Origin: an uncultured Bacillota bacterium
GTDB taxonomy: Bacteria > Bacillota > Clostridia > Peptostreptococcales > Anaerovoracaceae
Direction of reading: 5' to 3'
Length of the DNA: 8,042 bases
Assembly (NCBI GenBank): GCA_946541435.1
Contig: CAMNJK010000063.1
Location: 1-8,042, forward strand
A program made the translations under genes and the position numbers. The stretch's first letter is position 1; every line of letters begins with the position of its first letter. Positions 5,491-8,042 of this stretch are shown here, in pieces. The notes under the pieces were generated by a model. The model was given only the letters and a program-made list of their open reading frames with translations, was not told the DNA's origin and ran no database searches.

Positions 5491-6856
5491 TTGCAGCTTC
5501 CTCCTCCTTTTTCTTTGCTTCTTCCTTAGCCTTGCGGGCTTCTTCCTCCGCCTTCAGCTGAGCGTTGTATTTGTTCAGCATGGCTTTGGAGAGTTTATTC
5601 ACCTGCACTAAAGGACGTTTGGCCGGGCAGACGAAGCTGCAGCAGCCGCATTCCATGCAGAGGTTGACTTTCAGTTCTTTCAGGTCTTCCGGCCGTTCCA
5701 GGCTGAAGGCCTTTTCGATGTCCGCCGGCATCAGCTTCAGCGGGCAGTGGGCGATGCACCGGCCGCATTTGATACAGGCAGTGGGTTCCGGTGGTTTGGC
5801 GTCCTTTTCGTCAAATGCCAGCACCGCATTGGTGTTCTTCAGCACCGGATTTTCCAGGTCCGGCACTGCGATCCCCATCATGGGTCCGCCATAGAGCACC
5901 TTCCGGGGTTCTGTCTTGAACCCGCCGCAGGCCTCGAACAGGTCTTTCATCGGGGTGCCGATGGGGGCGATCACGTTCTGCGGATTCGCCACGGCACTGC
6001 CGTCGATGGTGATGCACTTCTCCACCAGAGGCATCCCGGTCTGGATGTATTGAGCGATGGTGGCCAGGGTGGTGCAGTTGAGCACGATGGCGCCCACGTC
6101 AATGGGCAGTTTCCCCTCCGGCACGATCTTGCCGATGGTATTGAAGATCAGCACTTTTTCACCGCCCTGTGGGTACATGGAGGGCAGGGCCGCCACTTCC
6201 ACTCCCTGGGTAGTCTTGCAAAGTTCATTGAACTTGGCGATGCACTGAGGTTTATTGTCTTCGATGCCGATGATGATCCGCTTCGCCTGCAGGTATTTCT
6301 GCAGCATTTCCACACCGGCCCAGACCTCGTCGGTCCGGTCCAGCATCGTCCGGGTATCGGAGGTGATGTAGGGTTCGCACTCCGCTCCGTTGATGATGAT
6401 GGCATCCACCTTTTCCAGGTCCACCTTCAACTTGACGCTGGTGGGGAACCCCGCACCTCCCAGACCGACTACGCCGCTGTTGCGGACGGCTTCCAGGAAG
6501 CTTTCGTAATCCGTCACCGTAGGTGGAGTCAGGTCTTCCAGCACCGTCTGCTCTCCGTCGGAGTTGATCCGGATGGCAGGAACAGTGGAACCATTGGAAA
6601 CGACCAATTCATCGATTTTGATAACTTTACCGGAAACGCCGGAATAGATGGGGGCAGATACGAATCCGCCGGCTTCTGCGATCAGCTGACCGACTTTCAC
6701 ATCTTCTCCGGGTTTAACTACCGGTTTCGCCGGTGCGCCGATGTGCATGGACATGGGAATCACCAGCTGCTGCGGCACCGGGATCCGGACCGCAGCCATT
6801 TCTGCTGTGTTCTTTCTGTGAGGCACATGAGCACCATTCATTCTCTTGATCGGCAC
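5483..6856 (-). CDS. rnfC: Rnf complex subunit RnfC, NAD+-reducing peripheral subunit
   Basis: RnfC is the cytoplasmic subunit that delivers electrons to NAD+. The 457-residue protein has an N-terminal barrel-sandwich part (about 35-95) after the GAHVPHRKNTA family signature (8-18), a NuoF-like nucleotide/FMN region with GVVGLGGAGFP (128-138) and INGAECEPYIT (155-165), a SLBB-type part near YPQGGEKVLI (228-237), and two 4Fe-4S motifs: C361, C364, C367, C371 and C400, C403, C406, C410. Residues about 433-457 form a Lys/Glu/Ala-rich, probably helical tail. The start is GTG at 6856, seven bases after a perfect AAGGAGG and just after an in-frame TGA. The ATG at 6863 is out of frame, and the in-frame ATG at 6841 (residue 6) has no ribosome site. 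It is the first gene of the operon and overlaps rnfD by eight bases. Confidence 0.97.
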   Translation of the reverse strand: MPIKRMNGAHVPHRKNTAEMAAVRIPVPQQLVIPMSMHIGAPAKPVVKPGEDVKVGQLIAEAGGFVSAPIYSGVSGKVIKIDELVVSNGSTVPAIRINSDGEQTVLEDLTPPTVTDYESFLEAVRNSGVVGLGGAGFPTSVKLKVDLEKVDAIIINGAECEPYITSDTRTMLDRTDEVWAGVEMLQKYLQAKRIIIGIEDNKPQCIAKFNELCKTTQGVEVAALPSMYPQGGEKVLIFNTIGKIVPEGKLPIDVGAIVLNCTTLATIAQYIQTGMPLVEKCITIDGSAVANPQNVIAPIGTPMKDLFEACGGFKTEPRKVLYGGPMMGIAVPDLENPVLKNTNAVLAFDEKDAKPPEPTACIKCGRCIAHCPLKLMPADIEKAFSLERPEDLKELKVNLCMECGCCSFVCPAKRPLVQVNKLSKAMLNKYNAQLKAEEEARKAKEEAKKKEEEAANE

Positions 6857-6863
6857 TTTTCAT

Positions 6864-6870
6864 CCTCCTT
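6864..6870 (-). promoter_or_regulatory. Ribosome binding site that fixes the rnfC GTG start
   Basis: AAGGAGG at 6870-6864 is seven bases before GTG 6856-6854. An ATG at 6863-6861 directly abuts the site but opens a different frame and is too close to use. This spacing is the reason for calling GTG rather than a later ATG. Confidence 0.85.
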
Positions 6871-6916
6871 TATTTGTGATTTTCACTGATTGCTATACAC
6901 TCAAAAACGCCTGAAA

Positions 6917-6934
6917 TCGTTGAAATTTTAACAA
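6917..6934 (-). promoter_or_regulatory. Candidate Rex operator overlapping a possible extended -10
   Basis: The minus strand reads TTGTTAAAATTTCAACGA. The clostridial Rex consensus is TTGTTAANNNNTTAACAA. The first half matches 7 of 7 and the second 5 of 7, with the exact four-base spacer. Rex represses redox and fermentation genes until NADH/NAD+ rises, and rnf operons are plausible members of its regulon. The same bases hold TGT-TAAAAT (6933-6925), an extended -10-like sequence without a clear -35. The site is about 60 bases upstream of rnfC. A rex gene is not in the window. Confidence 0.55.
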
Positions 6935-6937
6935 TCC

Positions 6938-6975
6938 TGAGCGTTCACTTTACTGGCGTAAAGTCTAAACGCTCA
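6938..6975 (-). other. Hairpin in the predicted rnf leader
   Basis: On the minus strand TGAGCGTT (6975-6968) pairs with AACGCTCA (6945-6938), and ACTTTAC (6964-6958) pairs with GTAAAGT (6953-6947), around a GCCA loop. A TAG/G internal loop separates the two parts, giving 15 base pairs. It starts almost exactly at the predicted transcription start, so the rnf mRNA could begin with a stem-loop. No T-tract follows, so it is not a simple terminator. It may stabilise the 5' end, or as DNA it may be a protein-binding inverted repeat. Confidence 0.6.
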
Positions 6976-6981
6976 CGTTTC

Positions 6982-7010
6982 ATATTATCAAAAATTGTTG
7001 TCTGTTTCAA
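6982..7010 (-). promoter_or_regulatory. Likely sigma-A promoter of the rnf operon
   Basis: TTGAAA (7010-7005) and TAATAT (6987-6982) are 17 bases apart on the minus strand, with TG one base before the -10 (extended -10). Transcription would start near 6975, giving a leader of about 119 bases to the rnfC GTG. The leader would contain the hairpin and the Rex-like box. Confidence 0.65.
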
Positions 7011-7036
7011 TAGGGGCAGGACACTAATTTTTCTTT

Positions 7037-7074
7037 ATACACCCTTAAAATAGTCATGAAGAAGTGTATTTTTT
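7037..7074 (+). terminator. Weak plus-strand terminator-like hairpin in the DMT-rnf gap
   Basis: On the plus strand ATACAC (7037-7042) can pair with GTGTAT (7064-7069) across a 21-base loop, followed by TTTTTT (7069-7074). On the minus strand two G-U pairs can extend the stem, but A-rich DNA follows, so it would not end the transporter transcript well. No plus-strand gene is visible upstream. The stem is short and the loop large. Confidence 0.3.
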
Positions 7075-7087
7075 GTCATTTATCCCT

Positions 7088-7981
7088 TTAGGACGATGAC
7101 CGTTCTGATTTCTCCAGTTTCCGAAGACTCATCCTCCATTTGACGATGGCGGTGCCGATGATGATGATATAACCCAAAACACTCATGGGATCGGGGATCT
7201 GACTCAGGAAGAGGAATCCCCACAGCGCGGAAAAGACCACGTTGGAGAAGTCATAGACAGAGATCTCCCTGGCCGGCGCGTAGGCATAAGCTTTTGTGAT
7301 GAAGATCTGGCCCCCCATAGCCGCCGCCCCCGTCAGGAACAGGAATGCCCACTGCCAGGCCGCGATGGGCCGATAGTCGAAGATCAGGGAGGGCAGGAAG
7401 CACAAACTGGAGAATCCGGAGAAGAAAAAGACGATGGTCATCCCATTCTGGCCCCGCTGCCGGAGTTTCCGAAGGTAAGTGTAGGCCAGTCCCGCAAAGC
7501 AGCCGGATCCCGCCCCGATCAGCGCCGGCAGAGACGCCATCATCCCCAGCCCGGGTTTGATGACGAAGACTGCCCCCAGGAAGGCCACTGCCACCGCAAT
7601 CCATTCCCCGGCCTTCGCCACTTCTTTCAGCACTAAAGTGGAGAAGATAATGGCAAAGAAGGGGGAGAGTTTATTCAAAATGGAGGCATCGGAGATCGCC
7701 AGGTGATCCACCGCATAGAAATTCAGGGCGATCCCCAGAGTCCCGGCTCCGGCCCGGATCAGCATGTATTTCCAGTTGCCCGGCTCCACCACAAAGGGCT
7801 GCCTGGCCCGGATCATGACGACGGCAGCCATGACGAAGGCTACCGCATTTCGAAAAAAGCACTTCTGCATCACCGGCACGTCCCCCGACAGCCGGATGAA
7901 CAGGCTCATCAGGGAAAAGCAGAAGGCTGAGGCGATGATGCAGGCGATGCCGAGTTTGATGTTTGAAACAGGTTTGTCCAT
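7088..7981 (-). CDS. DMT-superfamily (EamA) transporter
   Basis: A 297-residue membrane protein made of two EamA repeats (about 10-141 and 152-283), each with five predicted helices, ten in all, and a basic C-terminal end (KWRMSLRKLEKSERSSS). Family-like sequence includes the fourth-helix region NFYAVDHLAISDASILNKLSPFFAIIF (starting at 87) and its second-repeat counterpart ending in ISVYDFSNVVFSALWGF (from 240). Known members export or import amino acids, nucleotide-related compounds or other small metabolites; the substrate cannot be read from sequence. AAAGGA lies seven to eight bases before the ATG at 7981. It points the same way as rnf but is separated from it by over 200 bases containing a separate promoter, so it is probably not part of the rnf unit. 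No convincing terminator follows it. Confidence 0.9.
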   Translation of the reverse strand: MDKPVSNIKLGIACIIASAFCFSLMSLFIRLSGDVPVMQKCFFRNAVAFVMAAVVMIRARQPFVVEPGNWKYMLIRAGAGTLGIALNFYAVDHLAISDASILNKLSPFFAIIFSTLVLKEVAKAGEWIAVAVAFLGAVFVIKPGLGMMASLPALIGAGSGCFAGLAYTYLRKLRQRGQNGMTIVFFFSGFSSLCFLPSLIFDYRPIAAWQWAFLFLTGAAAMGGQIFITKAYAYAPAREISVYDFSNVVFSALWGFLFLSQIPDPMSVLGYIIIIGTAIVKWRMSLRKLEKSERSSS

Positions 7982-7994
7982 GAAGGGATCCTTT

Positions 7995-8042
7995 CTATAT
8001 GGGATTCGTTTGGCACATACGGAGAAACATCTCGGGGCACGC
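7995..8042 (-). other. Possible 3' end of an upstream minus-strand gene
   Basis: From the right edge one minus-strand frame reads ACPEMFLRMCQTNPI and stops at TAG (7997-7995), 13 bases before the transporter start. This may be the end of a gene co-transcribed with the transporter, or chance: 15 codons cannot decide. A second minus-strand frame is also open here. Confidence 0.2.

Noticed and set aside
5747..6889. Long plus-strand open frame of 380 codons opposite rnfC
   Set aside because: It lies wholly opposite rnfC, is rich in His, Gly, Asp and Phe as expected of a shadow frame in GC-rich DNA, and shows no recognisable domain or ribosome site.
7982..7995. Near-palindrome GAAGGGATCCTTTC before the transporter start
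   Set aside because: It coincides with the ribosome site and cannot fold without a loop; short and imperfect, so chance is the simplest view.
1..8042. CRISPR array, tRNA or rRNA genes, insertion sequence or phage genes
   Set aside because: I saw no regularly spaced repeats, cloverleaf tRNA with conserved arms, transposase frame or terminal inverted repeats with target duplication; nearly all the DNA is housekeeping-type coding sequence.

Overview
The window looks like part of the chromosome of an anaerobic, probably fermentative bacterium of the class Clostridia. The Rnf gene order (C-D-G-E-A-B), the strong AGGAGG-type ribosome sites, the NusG-II/Gx gene pair and the dispersed hairpin repeats all fit that placement. 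By eye the base composition is moderately GC-rich, with AT-rich intergenic regions. I would not name a genus. Every gene I can support lies on the minus strand, so transcription runs from high to low coordinates.

Layout in transcription order: (1) 7088-7981, a ten-helix drug/metabolite (EamA) transporter, probably unrelated to what follows. (2) 6871-7087, a regulatory intergenic region with a sigma-A-type promoter, a long hairpin in the predicted leader and a good candidate Rex (NADH/NAD+-sensing repressor) operator. (3) 1887-6856, a complete and tightly overlapping rnfCDGEAB operon. (4) 1681-1886, a junction with a strong hairpin plus T-tract (likely terminator), heptamer repeats and a near-perfect extended -10 promoter. 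(5) 1-1680, a second transcription unit: a NusG-domain-II protein, a Gx-family (heptaprenyl diphosphate synthase component I-like) membrane protein, and the first 236 codons of iorA, which runs off the left edge.

How the genes work together: Rnf is a membrane ferredoxin:NAD+ oxidoreductase that couples electron flow from reduced ferredoxin to NAD+ with export of Na+ or H+. All expected cofactor sites are visible: RnfB iron-sulfur cysteines, RnfC 4Fe-4S sites and glycine-rich nucleotide site, covalent-FMN threonines in RnfG and RnfD, and the intramembrane cysteine pairs of RnfA and RnfE. IorA, a subunit of indolepyruvate:ferredoxin oxidoreductase, makes reduced ferredoxin from aryl-pyruvates, so its product could feed Rnf. 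NusG-II and Gx proteins are often found near Rnf or FMN-binding genes and have no settled role.

I did not find an evident new biological system. The most useful leads are the Rex-like operator with the structured leader, the four-cysteine tail on RnfE, the NusG-II/Gx/iorA unit beside Rnf, and dispersed hairpin repeats that appear to serve as terminator, spacer and coding tail.
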